Positions 1 through 9,100 of a DNA stretch of 61,061 bases are shown here, piece by piece. How positions within the stretch are numbered: the stretch's first letter is position 1; each line of letters opens with the position of its first letter. Below the pieces are notes generated by a model, which had not been told where the DNA came from, searched no databases, and saw nothing but the letters and a program-made list of their open reading frames with translations. The translations under genes and the position numbers were made by a program. Source of the DNA: an uncultured Christensenella sp. (GTDB taxonomy: Bacteria; Bacillota; Clostridia; Christensenellales; Borkfalkiaceae); the NCBI GenBank assembly GCA_910586035.1, contig CAJUHT010000009.1, forward strand, positions 1-61,061, in the 5' to 3' direction.

Positions 1-525
1 GAACTCGGCAATATGTTCTCTTCGTACATAACTCCCACAATTACGGGTATGCTCCGCAACTATTTCCGCGATTATTCCCGTTCGGTGCGCGTTCCACGCA
101 AACTGTATCTACTCAGCGCCAAGGTTAAGCAGGCGATAAACGATTACTACAAGCAAAACGGGGTAAAGCCTACAATAAAGCAGGTCGCCGCCGAACTTAA
201 CGAAAGCGAGGAGGCGGTGATAGAGGCAATGGAGTGCCGCACGCCAATCAGTCTGGATTCCACCGTAAGGGGGGAGGACAGCGACGTGCCGCTTTACGAA
301 GTGATTGCCGACGCGCACAACTCGTTCGAAAGTTTCGAGGATGGCGAGGCGCTCCGTACGGAAATTGCAAAGCTTAGCCCCATAGAGCGGGAAGTGGTTT
401 CGCTGAGGTTTATAAAGGGCAAATCTCAGGCGGAGGCTGGCAAAGAGCTCGGCGTAAGCCAGATGTTCGTATCGCGCGCGGAACGCCGTATTGTGGAAAA
501 ACTGAGGGAAGCGCTGTCGCAATGA
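1..525 (+). CDS. SigB/SigF-family RNA polymerase sigma factor, 5'-truncated by the window
   Basis: The frame is open to base 1 and 174 residues are visible, so the start lies outside the window. The visible part begins in region 2 (motif FSSYITPTITGMLRNYFRDY), continues through region 3 with VRVPRKL, and ends with a region 4 helix-turn-helix (SPIEREVVSLRF, then SQAEAGKELGVSQMFVSR). This matches the SigB/SigF/SigG group, which directs core polymerase to stress or sporulation promoters. SigB-like wording of region 3 makes a general stress role as likely as a forespore role. Its stop overlaps the start of the next gene, an RsbW-like kinase, by ATGA, so the two are translationally coupled. The order sigma then anti-sigma is the reverse of the Bacillus sigF and sigB operons. 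The assignment to the family is solid; the exact paralogue is not. Confidence 0.88.
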   Translation, partial: ELGNMFSSYITPTITGMLRNYFRDYSRSVRVPRKLYLLSAKVKQAINDYYKQNGVKPTIKQVAAELNESEEAVIEAMECRTPISLDSTVRGEDSDVPLYEVIADAHNSFESFEDGEALRTEIAKLSPIEREVVSLRFIKGKSQAEAGKELGVSQMFVSRAERRIVEKLREALSQ

Positions 526-890
526 TTACTTTCGAAGTTGACGATTTAAAGATAATGAACGCGCGTCTGTGGCGGTTTTTGGAATATCTCGAAACCAACG
601 GAGTCGACGCCGACGCCGTGTTTGACAGCCGTTTGATAAGTTGCGAGCTTATTACCAACGTGCTACGGCATTGCGGCGGCACGGCGTGTTTTTCGGGCGT
701 TTTCCGCAACGGTGAAATAGAAATAACCGTTTGCGCTTCCTGCCCCTCTGGGGAAATTAAAATTCCCGATTTGCCAGGCGTTCTTGCGGAGAGCGGGCGG
801 GGGCTGTACATTATAAACGCGCTCAGCGGCGGCAACGTCAGCATTGCGGGCGGTAAGGTTACGGTTAAAATTATTACGGATAAACAATGA
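522..890 (+). CDS. RsbW/SpoIIAB-like anti-sigma serine kinase (HATPase)
   Basis: A 122-residue protein with the GHKL ATPase N box (CELITNVLRH, residues ~42-51) and G box (ESGRGLYIINAL, ~91-102). Proteins of this family bind and inhibit a SigB/SigF-type sigma factor and phosphorylate an anti-anti-sigma protein. The start overlaps the sigma factor stop (ATGA), which supports a functional pair. At 122 residues it is shorter than the usual 140-160 and has little outside the ATPase fold. No anti-anti-sigma (STAS) gene is seen in the visible part; it may lie upstream of the window. A terminator follows directly. Confidence 0.82.
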   Translation: MITFEVDDLKIMNARLWRFLEYLETNGVDADAVFDSRLISCELITNVLRHCGGTACFSGVFRNGEIEITVCASCPSGEIKIPDLPGVLAESGRGLYIINALSGGNVSIAGGKVTVKIITDKQ

Positions 891-892
891 AT

Positions 893-930
893 AAAGCCCC
901 GCGGACGGTTTAGTCGGCGGGGCTTTAATA
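893..930 (+). terminator. Intrinsic terminator of the sigma/anti-sigma operon
   Basis: A 10-bp perfect stem (893-902 with 917-926, AAAGCCCCGC / GCGGGGCTTT) starts three bases after the stop codon. The T-run is short. Confidence 0.8.
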
Positions 931-1011
931 TTAAATAACTGCGCCCGTGAGAAAGGCAAAATTTCATTACGGTAGCCAATATTTAATTACGAAGGATAAT
1001 ACTATATTTTT

Positions 1012-1037
1012 AAACCGCGCGGTTATCGCGCGGTTTT
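1012..1037 (+). terminator. Second hairpin with T-run, rightward
   Basis: Stem AAACCGCG / CGCGGTTT (1012-1019 with 1028-1035) followed by T residues. It is probably a back-up terminator for the upstream operon. Confidence 0.6.
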
Positions 1038-1045
1038 TCCTGTAC

Positions 1046-1079
1046 AAAAAAACACGGCGGTTAAAGCCGCCGTGTTTTA
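1046..1079 (-). terminator. Terminator of the membrane protein gene, usable in both directions
   Basis: A 12-bp perfect stem (1049-1060 with 1067-1078, AAAACACGGCGG and its complement) is flanked by A-run and T-run. It lies 13 bases past the stop of the leftward gene at 1092. Confidence 0.85.
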
Positions 1080-1091
1080 AGTTCGATTTAA

Positions 1092-2846
1092 TTAAACGCC
1101 TTTGCCAAGTTGCTTGTACATTTTGGTCATAAGCGCGTCGGAAACTATGTTGCGGTATCTGTTGATGTGAATGAATACCGCGGGGAAGAAGTCGGAGTTG
1201 TCGGCGTTGATTGAGTAAGCGGGAACGCCCTTTACTTCGCCCTTGCTTCTCTTTACAAACATTTCAACAAATTCAACTTTTTCGTTATCGGTAAGCGTAT
1301 CCATAAACTCGTCCGTGTCGCCGCCGTAGTAGTAGATGGGAGTGGGCTCCGCGGGTTCTGCGGGCTCTTCCAAGGGAGCGGATAAAGGCTCGGCTACGGG
1401 CAGAGGCTCGCTATCGAGCATAGGGGAATAGTCAGCGGGAACGTATTCGGGTTCCGCAACGTATTCTTCGGCGGGCTGGTAAACGGGCTGCTGATATACG
1501 GGCTGAGCTTCCGCAACCGCCGTTTCGGGCGCCGCAACGAACGCAGGGTCCTGAATAATAACGGACTGCGCGGGTTCGGGCTGCTTGTTAGCCGCGTTGT
1601 ATTTCCTTACTCTTGCATTTGCGCACGCCGTTCTTATAATCGCGTTAATAAGCGATATAAACAGTATTGCAACAAGCACGTAGAGGTAAATGCCAACCTT
1701 AACGCCCGCTTCTTTCAAGGAGGGAACAAACATCGCAAGGCAGATTATAGCCGCCGCAACGATTAACGTTAAAATATATCTTACAAGCGCAAAGGTGTTG
1801 GAACCGGAGTTTGCGCAGGGCACGCCCTTCTTGAATTTTTTGCTCGTTCCAAGACCGATTATGTCTATTACAAGGTTCAGGAGGGTGAACAGCGAAACGG
1901 CGATAAGAAGTATATAGATTATAATCTTGAATACGTCGGGCTTGCCGTTGGAGCCGGGGGTGGATATGAAACTGCCCCAGGAAGTTTTAATGGTGAGCAG
2001 GATATTTAAGCCGTCTATACCCAAAATGGTTTTGCTTCCCGCAGGGTTTTCCAGCCCGAACAAGAAACCGATTTGCTCGCCGCAGTGCACTTTATTCGAA
2101 AATTGGCTGAGCGGAGTTTTGAGCGAGGGGATAAACAGCGTTAAGTCGCACAGCGCGACGACGCCAATTGCCGAAAGTAAAACGGCGATGACCTTGGATA
2201 CGCCTATGCTACCCTTGGAGGAAACCGTTTGGATAATTGCCATAAGCAACGCGCCGCCGAAGGGGATAAAGAAGTTGTAATCGTGCCACTTAATGTTTTC
2301 GGTGTTGCCCGACTTTACCATAAAGTACGTGTTGTAAGCAATGTAGGTAATGGTAAGAAGAAGGGTTAAAATTTCAACCGCAAGCGCGCTGTTTGCGCTT
2401 GTGTTCTTCTTTTTGCTTCCCAGACATACGGGGATAAACATCAAAAGAGCGATTACGCATACCAGGGCGTAAAGCACGCAAATAAACGATAAAAACGTGT
2501 CCGTGCCTGCGGGTACTTCCCTTTCAAACCAAGCGGGCAGTTTTTCAGTGGGCACAAATTCCTTTTTGATAACGAAGCTGGTTACATAGTTAATCATTAA
2601 CGGAATGTATTTCAGCAACATCATCTGTACGGGCTTAATCGGTTCGCCGTCAAAAGAAGTCCCGCTTCTGAAAAGTGGAACAAGCAAACCTGCCAACAGG
2701 CAGAGTACGGTTATGAAGTAAGTGGAAAGAATAGTGGCTTTTTTAGCCTTTAATTTCTTTGCTTCCTTCTTCTTTGCCGCCTTGTCGGCTTCCAACTTAG
2801 CCGCCTCTTCGGCTTCTAACTTGTCGGTCATTACAATTTCTTCCAT
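1092..2846 (-). CDS. Polytopic membrane protein with a cytosolic C-terminal domain, function unknown
   Basis: I do not recognise this 584-residue protein. I start it at the ATG at 2846 because ACGGAGATT lies at proper spacing before it; an upstream in-frame ATG at 2873 has no such site. It opens with a Lys/Ala/Glu-rich coiled-coil-like stretch (~1-40), then about ten hydrophobic segments (~40-410) arranged as similar blocks. A Pro/Glu/Ala-rich linker follows (~430-500). The last ~75 residues form a soluble domain that contains VEFVEMFVKR and FFPAVFIHINRYRNIVSDAL. Such a segmented layout fits a membrane protein with a sensing or scaffold tail, but that is only inference. It is monocistronic, with its own terminator. 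Confidence 0.75.
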   Translation of the reverse strand: MEEIVMTDKLEAEEAAKLEADKAAKKKEAKKLKAKKATILSTYFITVLCLLAGLLVPLFRSGTSFDGEPIKPVQMMLLKYIPLMINYVTSFVIKKEFVPTEKLPAWFEREVPAGTDTFLSFICVLYALVCVIALLMFIPVCLGSKKKNTSANSALAVEILTLLLTITYIAYNTYFMVKSGNTENIKWHDYNFFIPFGGALLMAIIQTVSSKGSIGVSKVIAVLLSAIGVVALCDLTLFIPSLKTPLSQFSNKVHCGEQIGFLFGLENPAGSKTILGIDGLNILLTIKTSWGSFISTPGSNGKPDVFKIIIYILLIAVSLFTLLNLVIDIIGLGTSKKFKKGVPCANSGSNTFALVRYILTLIVAAAIICLAMFVPSLKEAGVKVGIYLYVLVAILFISLINAIIRTACANARVRKYNAANKQPEPAQSVIIQDPAFVAAPETAVAEAQPVYQQPVYQPAEEYVAEPEYVPADYSPMLDSEPLPVAEPLSAPLEEPAEPAEPTPIYYYGGDTDEFMDTLTDNEKVEFVEMFVKRSKGEVKGVPAYSINADNSDFFPAVFIHINRYRNIVSDALMTKMYKQLGKGV

Positions 2847-3223
2847 AAGAATAATCTCCGTGGTTTTCCGCACCGCGCCCCTATATAATAGAGAAACGGC
2901 GTTTTTTTGCCTTATAAAACTGTTTAACTGCTACTAATTGTAATACAATTACGCGCGTATGTCAAGGCGTAGACGGGCAAATTGTTGCAACTTTTAATAT
3001 TTTTGCCGTTTCAGGCGATATTGTTATTGTTGCAACGCCGTTATTTTCCCTGCGGCGCACCGGCATACAGTAATAGTTTTGACATAACGCGTTTTTTAAA
3101 TTCGCTTTTATAGAAAAGTGGTTGAAAATATTGAAAAAAAGGTATATAATATAAGTGATTTTTAATGTGCGCGCGCCGTTCGTCGGGGTATATGTGCGCA
3201 CCAAATAGAAAACGGAGTGTAAA
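2847..3223. other. Intergenic region between divergent genes
   Basis: About 375 bases without a supported gene. It holds the promoter of the rightward gene (3122-3150) and must hold the promoter of the leftward membrane protein. A 15-base imperfect palindrome (CTAATTGTAATACAATTACG region, ~2933-2952) could be an operator. Nothing else is supported. Confidence 0.5.
3122..3150 (+). promoter_or_regulatory. SigA-type promoter for the PucR-HTH/S41 operon
   Basis: TTGAAA at 3122-3127 and TATAAT at 3145-3150, spaced 17 bases, about 75 bases before the start codon. Confidence 0.75.
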
Positions 3224-3568
3224 ATGCCAACTATTAAAGACGGTACGGGCGGTAAAACGTTTAACGCGCTTATGGACGAAGCATTGCTGGTAAAACTCAA
3301 ATGTCTGCCAGCGGCAAGCGGCTTACAGCCCTATGCGGAAGCTTTTGCAGACGCGGAACTCATCAAGACGTGTATGTGCCTTTTGGAAAACGATTTAAAC
3401 GTAAGCAGAACGGCGGAAAAGCTGTATATGCACAGAAATACCCTGATATACAGGATAGCTAAACTCAAAAGGCTTACGGGGTTAGACGCGCGCGTATTCG
3501 CCGACGCCGTAACCTTTATGATACTTTACCGCTGTTATTGCGGAAGGGGGGCGGACAATGAACAATAA
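3224..3568 (+). CDS. Small PucR/CdaR-type helix-turn-helix protein
   Basis: A 114-residue protein whose residues ~45-105 match the C-terminal PucR HTH (HTH_30): LENDLNVSRTAEKLYMHRNTLIYRIAKLKRL is the diagnostic region (two adjoining pieces, LENDLNVSRTAEKL and YMHRNTLIYRIAKL). Full PucR/CdaR regulators carry a sensor domain in front of it; here only ~40 residues precede it. It is therefore a stand-alone DNA-binding unit, or the remains of a longer regulator. The start has GGAG seven bases upstream. Its end overlaps the S41 protease start by 11 bases, so the two form an operon and the regulator may control the protease or itself. Confidence 0.75.
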   Translation: MPTIKDGTGGKTFNALMDEALLVKLKCLPAASGLQPYAEAFADAELIKTCMCLLENDLNVSRTAEKLYMHRNTLIYRIAKLKRLTGLDARVFADAVTFMILYRCYCGRGADNEQ

Positions 3569-4925
3569 AAAGACGCGTGTAACCGTTACGGTAATTATAG
3601 CCATAGCCATATCGCTCGTATCGTTTTTCGGCGGCTTTGCAGTCAGCCGCTTGGCGCGCAAAAAAGAGGTGTCGTCTTTCGAGTGGGCTTTAAGGACCAT
3701 AAGGGACAATTACTACGAGGATATCCCCGAGGAAAAGCTGTTGTACTGCGCTTTGAACGGTATGACGGCAAGCGGGCTTGCGGGCGCGTGTTTAGACAAA
3801 TATTCGGCTTATTACACCGCGGAACAGTACAGGGAATTGGTGGCTACGCACGGCGGAAGTATGAGCGGCGTGGGCATATCGTTTACCTACGTTCCGTCGG
3901 ACGATAAGTACCCGCAGGCGGCAAGCGGAGTAATAATAGAGAGCGTGGTGGGCAATTCCCCGGCGTTTTACAGCGGGCTTGAAGCGGGCGAATACGTAAT
4001 TGGCGCCAATGACAGAGAGGGCGCGTTCGGCTCGCAGAAAGAGTTTATAGACTATATCGACGGCAAAAAGACGGGCGAAAAGTTTACGCTTATCACCGAC
4101 CGCGGCGAGTACGAAATGGCTAAGAGCAACTATACGGCGAGTTATTGCACTATGTCGACTAAAACCGCCGATTGGAATATAAACTACGACGGCGGCGGTA
4201 TGAACGTGGTAAAGACTTCGGAAAACGCCGGCATCGATTGCCTGCCAGACGGCGCGGCGTATCTGCGTTTGGACCAATTTTACGGCAACGCGGCTTACGA
4301 AATGGCGGAGCTTATAGGGGAGTTCAACGCCGAAAACTGCACTTCCTTAATTCTCGATTTGCGCGGCAACGGCGGCGGATACGTGGACGTTATGTGCGAT
4401 ATGTCGGGCATATATACGGGGCAATTGCAAAATCCGCATAAAACGGCAATGCAGGCGGTGTACCGCAACGGCAAGAAGGAAGTGTATTACGTAAACAATC
4501 TGTTCCCGCAGAACAAACGGCTTCCCGCGGGGACGAAGGTAAGCGTTTTGGCGGACAACGGCACGGCGAGCGCTTCCGAAGCGTTGCTTGGCGTGCTTAT
4601 CGACAACGGCGTAATCGATTACGGCGACGTGTATATATCCGAGTTTTCGGACAGGTATCTCGACTTTACGGGTACGCGGGCTAAGAACGGACGCACTTAC
4701 GGAAAGGGAATAATGCAGACGACTTTCGTTCGCCCTTTCACGGGCGAAGCGTTAAAGCTTACCACGGCTAAAATTTATTGGCCTAAGGGCGCTACGAGTA
4801 TTCACGACGTGGGGCTGAGCGCGGCGGACGGGGAAAACAAGTGCAACGCCGTTTACACCGATTGGGACGTAACTTACGGCGACTTGCAACTGGCGGAAGC
4901 CGTTAAAATGATTTACGCGGACTGA
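3558..4925 (+). CDS. S41 family C-terminal processing protease (CtpA-like)
   Basis: A 455-residue protein with one N-terminal membrane anchor (~7-28, Lys/Arg on the inside), a PDZ-like region (~105-195) and an S41 catalytic core. The core shows LILDLRGNGGG (~265-275), the nucleophile motif TASASE (336-341) and the general-base lysine K383 in YGKGIMQ. Such proteases cleave substrate C termini outside the membrane and act in envelope maintenance or in sporulation signalling. The serine-to-lysine distance is longer than in CtpB, which points to an insertion. It is co-transcribed with the upstream PucR-type HTH protein. Confidence 0.88.
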   Translation: MNNKKTRVTVTVIIAIAISLVSFFGGFAVSRLARKKEVSSFEWALRTIRDNYYEDIPEEKLLYCALNGMTASGLAGACLDKYSAYYTAEQYRELVATHGGSMSGVGISFTYVPSDDKYPQAASGVIIESVVGNSPAFYSGLEAGEYVIGANDREGAFGSQKEFIDYIDGKKTGEKFTLITDRGEYEMAKSNYTASYCTMSTKTADWNINYDGGGMNVVKTSENAGIDCLPDGAAYLRLDQFYGNAAYEMAELIGEFNAENCTSLILDLRGNGGGYVDVMCDMSGIYTGQLQNPHKTAMQAVYRNGKKEVYYVNNLFPQNKRLPAGTKVSVLADNGTASASEALLGVLIDNGVIDYGDVYISEFSDRYLDFTGTRAKNGRTYGKGIMQTTFVRPFTGEALKLTTAKIYWPKGATSIHDVGLSAADGENKCNAVYTDWDVTYGDLQLAEAVKMIYAD

Positions 4926-4946
4926 TAATAAAATTTTGAATAACGC

Positions 4947-4981
4947 AAATGGCGCGGCGGAGATTTTTCGCCGCGCCATTT
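4947..4981. terminator. Bidirectional terminator between convergent genes
   Basis: A 13-bp perfect stem (4947-4959 with 4969-4981) sits between the S41 gene and the leftward gene ending at 4987. Confidence 0.8.
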
Positions 4982-4986
4982 AAATT

Positions 4987-5190
4987 TTATCTTGGTTTTT
5001 TGAATTTCTTTACGCGCACTGCGTCGAAGATAACGCAGACCGAAAATCCCTTTTCTGTGCGCGTTACGTCCATTGAATATTTTTCGTCCGTTTCGAAGTA
5101 CTCTGCGCACACGCCCTTTAAGTCGGCTAAAAACAGTTGCTTTTCCTCTTCCGTCATCTGGTCGCGTTCGGTCGTTATCGCCGCCGTCAT
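4987..5190 (-). CDS. Small conserved-looking protein of unknown function
   Basis: A 67-residue acidic protein, unrecognised, that overlaps the end of the MinD-like gene by ATGA. This strict coupling is the main argument that it is real. It is predicted soluble, with a helical acidic N half and a C half of short strands (YSMDVTRTEKGFSVCVIF) ending in basic residues. It could be a small partner of the ATPase; this is inference from position only. Confidence 0.55.
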   Translation of the reverse strand: MTAAITTERDQMTEEEKQLFLADLKGVCAEYFETDEKYSMDVTRTEKGFSVCVIFDAVRVKKFKKPR

Positions 5191-5918
5191 ACTCTTTCCC
5201 TCATTTTACGTTTTATAAGTCCCCTTACGCCCGAATAGGGTTTTATCACTCCGTACACCTTTTTACTTTTTCCAAGAAGAAGCTGTGCGGTAACATCAAA
5301 CGCCTTGCCCGTCGCCGCGCGCATTTTGCCGAGTGGCAGGTTCAAATCCTCCGGTATAACTCCCGCAAGCGGCAGGCGCACTATGCTTGCAAACTCCTGC
5401 GGGGTGAGTATGGCTCCGTCGAAAACCAGCCCGCCGTTCACCTTGTTTACGATTAGCGTAACCTCGGCTATTCCTCCGTCGGCAAGCTCCGCCCCGCGCC
5501 GTTTGGCGGCGGCTATCGAGGAGTGGTAGGGGTCGCTTACTACAATGGCTTTCTTGCAGGCTGCCTGCGCCGCGCCGTCGCAGATGATAAAATCGAAGAG
5601 CGGTTTGCACTCTTCAACGGCGCGCTCAATAGTCGTTCCGCTCTTGCAATCGAGCGAGGGCAAGACGTAAAGATTGGGGGAGGAGGGGTGTTGCAAAATC
5701 GCCTGTTTAACCCTGCACGCGCCCTCTTCAACGTCGGCGAGGGTGTAAACGTTAAGCCCCGTAAGTCCGCTTGCTTCCAGCCCGTCCGCGCACTTGCAGT
5801 CGCCGTCAACAACGAGGGTGCGTTCACCCTCTTTGGCAAGCGCAAGCCCCAGCTTTACCGCGCAGGTGGTTGCGCCCGCCCCGCCCTTTGCGCCGGATAT
5901 GTGTATAACTTGGGTCAT
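5187..5918 (-). CDS. MinD/ParA-like ATPase with altered Walker A
   Basis: A 243-residue member of the MinD/ParA/CpaE group. I start it at the ATG at 5918, preceded by AAAGGA; the longer frame to 5951 lacks a site. The deviant P-loop reads SGAKGGAGATTCA (~7-19): the signature lysine of KGG is kept, but the invariant lysine of GK(T/S) is alanine. CpaE/TadZ-type proteins show similar changes, so it may bind nucleotide weakly or act as a placement factor and not as a true MinD. The Walker B region is DFIICDGAA (~108-116). It lies in a two-gene operon with a small unknown protein. No minC or minE is adjacent. Confidence 0.72.
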   Translation of the reverse strand: MTQVIHISGAKGGAGATTCAVKLGLALAKEGERTLVVDGDCKCADGLEASGLTGLNVYTLADVEEGACRVKQAILQHPSSPNLYVLPSLDCKSGTTIERAVEECKPLFDFIICDGAAQAACKKAIVVSDPYHSSIAAAKRRGAELADGGIAEVTLIVNKVNGGLVFDGAILTPQEFASIVRLPLAGVIPEDLNLPLGKMRAATGKAFDVTAQLLLGKSKKVYGVIKPYSGVRGLIKRKMRERV

Positions 5919-6052
5919 ATGACAAATTTCCTTTAAACGGTTTTTTGCCATTATATATTAAAGTTTTAGGCGTTTTTTAATAACAAAAGTCGCATTGTGT
6001 AATAATTTATCACCAAGAGTAATATTTTTTTATGACAACCTCTGAAATTTCA

Positions 6053-6081
6053 TTGACAGTTACGGTATTTATTATTATAAT
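6053..6081 (+). promoter_or_regulatory. SigA promoter of the giant lipoprotein gene
   Basis: Consensus TTGACA (6053-6058) and TATAAT (6076-6081) with a 17-base spacer, about 70 bases before the start codon. Confidence 0.85.
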
Positions 6082-6149
6082 AGTCTTATCGTGAGTATTG
6101 TCATATTTCAACATTATGTCGACAACTCGCCGAATCAAGAGATAAATTT

Positions 6150-9100
6150 ATGAAAAAATTTTCACTTAAAAAACTTACGGCTGTAATACTGTCGGCTGCG
6201 GGAGCTTCCGCGCTGGCTGCGGGCGCGGCGGGGTGTATGCCCAAGTCGTCCGACCTTACCGAGCCGGAAAATATAGAAATAACGCGCCTTGCACCCCCCG
6301 ACGACGGCAGTTTGCCTACCGCGCACACCTGCGCGGAAAATATGGCGTATCTTGCGTACGTGTTCGACGGGCAGACGCAATACCACTCGTATTCCTACGG
6401 CGTTACAAACGCTTCAATCGCCACGCAGACAACGCGCACCTTCCGCGACTTTAAGGACGGAATACTTTTAACCACCGATTTGACGCACTCGTCAATGGTC
6501 AAGAGCGGCTCGCAGACCTGCACCGTGTTCAATGAAAACGGAGAGGGGGAAGTTTACTTCCGCACGAGTAAGGCGCCCGACGCCGACACTCTGCCCGCGC
6601 AAGCCGTATGGTCGGAGGAAGCGCCCACCTATTTCAGCGAGAGGGCGTACCACTACACTTACGGGCTGTTGCCCACGGAGCTGTTCAACTATATAGTAAA
6701 CGAACAGAACATTGTCGAGAGCGAGCAGGTAAAGGAAAACGCCGACGGCACATACACGCAAAATTTTGCATTGGACCCCAAGGCATCGACTTACTTCTAC
6801 CAATTCGGTATGAAGACGCGCGGCGGGCTCAGCGGCTATCCCGAATTCGAGCGCATTGCGTTTTCGGTTACGTTCGACGCCGATTGGCGCATACTTTCCA
6901 CCAACGTTCACGAAGTAGCCAAGGTAAACAAGGGCATTGTGGTAACTTCGATATCCGACTTTACGGTTGAATACAGTTACGGGGAGGACGGTTTCGACGC
7001 CGCTCATTTCTCCTACTACGACGATTATTTTAAGAAGTATTTAGGCGACGATAATCTCGAACAGGGCGGCGCGACGGGCGACAAGCCGATAATGGACGTT
7101 ACGAACGTGCTTTCCAACGGCTTTTCTCAGATAATGAACGGCGGCGCGCAGTTTGAAATTACCGCCGATTTGGGCGCGAACAGGTATACGGGCTACGTAT
7201 TTGTGGCGTTAGACCTTGCCGACCCCTTGGAAACGCTCGTATTAAAACTCAGCCTCGGCAAAACTTTGCAGGAGCAAACTCTTTACGTAGAGTACGGCAA
7301 CGGGGAAATGGCGGCTTACTACGGCAAGGACTTTGCACTGAGCGCAAACCTTGCGGAAGTTAAACTTGCCGTTGAACAGCTCGGCAAGACGATAGAAAAG
7401 ATAAGCAACGCGTTTGCAGGCGGCTCTTCCGAAGGCGCGCCCCTGCCCGAGGGGACGGAGAACGACTCAGACCCCGTAAGCGAACTTATGAACGCTATGG
7501 CGCTTACCGCAGGCGAGAAGCAGGCGGTGCTTACGCTTGACACCGACGACTTGCTCGGTATGGGAATAGGCGTCAAAGCCAATCTGGTATTCGGAATAAA
7601 CGGCAACGAAATAACCTTCCGCGGCGGCACCGTGGGCGATTTGTCAATGGGCGGCGAAAAGGTCGATTTGGCTTTGACGGTGCTTACAACCACGGCTCCC
7701 GAAATACACAGGGAGAATACCCGGGCGACAGCCGACCTTTCGGAATATATAGCCGATATAAATTCACTGCTCGGCGCCGACCTTTTAAAGATAAGTTTAA
7801 ACCTTAACGGTTCCGACGAAAAGGTTAATATAGGCGCGTTAAAGGGCGTAAACGCCAACGTTACGGCTTATGCGGACTTAGACGGCGTAACCGTGGGCGC
7901 TCAGGCGGAGGTTTCTTATACCTATTGCGGAAAGACTATTTCCGCCAAGGCTGAAATTTATTACTGCTACGACCCGCTTAAAGGCGGTTACGGCTCGGCG
8001 ATAGTAAGGCTGACCGAACTCAACGGCTCCCCGCGCGAGTTTGCCTTAAAGTGCGATATAAAGGAAGTTGCCGAAGCCGTGGGCACGCTGTTGCAATTCT
8101 CCGGCGCGGAAGCGGGCGGGGCTACGGACGGGCTCGTTTCAATTTTAAACGGCGCGCTGTCCGCCGACTTCTCTTCGCTTCTTACCGAGCTGTATGCGGA
8201 CAAGGCGAGCATAAGGGTGGGCGTAAGCGTAGACTGCCTGTTGGAAATGCTGAACATCGACGCGGGCGTGCGTTTCGGCTCCTGTACCCTCGGGTACGAG
8301 CGCGGCGCGGGCGTTTACGGCGGCAGGCTGTTTGCCTCGCTTCCCGCGCTTGGCTTCTCGCTCGAAGTTACGGGCGAACAGGGCGCGGTTGAAATTCCCG
8401 AAAGTCAAAACTGTTTAGATTTGATTTACTTGGTCGAGGACGTTAAAAATTTGGTTTCCGCCGACTTGTTAAAGGCGGAAATACTGCTTGACGGCTCGGC
8501 GGAAGGGGTGGCTATTCCCCAACTTAGCGGACTTAAAGCCGGTTTAAACGTTTACTTCAACCTGCAAAATATAGCCGTTGCGGCGGACGCGGATATTTCC
8601 TATACTTATAACGGGCAAACCGTTTGCGTAAAATTTACGGCTTGGTACGGAAACGACGAACTTTTGTTGAGCTTAACGCAAATAAACGGCGTTGCGGTAA
8701 ACGCAAACGTCGGTTGCAGGGTAGACGAGCTGACCGAGGCGGTTACGCAACTTTTGAATTACGCGGGCGTTAAACTTTCCCCCTTCGGCGACGCGGAAAC
8801 GGGCGGCGCGGGCGACGTTATCGCCAACGTGTTGGGCGCCGATTTCAATAAGCTTCTTCCCGTAATGGAAACGGACGCCGACGGTCTGCGCATCGCATTG
8901 AACGCGGAGGAACTTATTAAACTTTTCGGCGCCGATTTGAGCGTAAACCTTGGCAGAATAAATTTGGCTTACGACCGTTTTGGCGAAAACAAGTTTGTCG
9001 CCGCGGCTCCCGCATTGGGGTTAAAGGTCAATCTTAACGGCGCGGACGGCAACGTGGAAAAGCCCTCGGCAACGGATATATTCGATTTGTCAAAGCTTGT

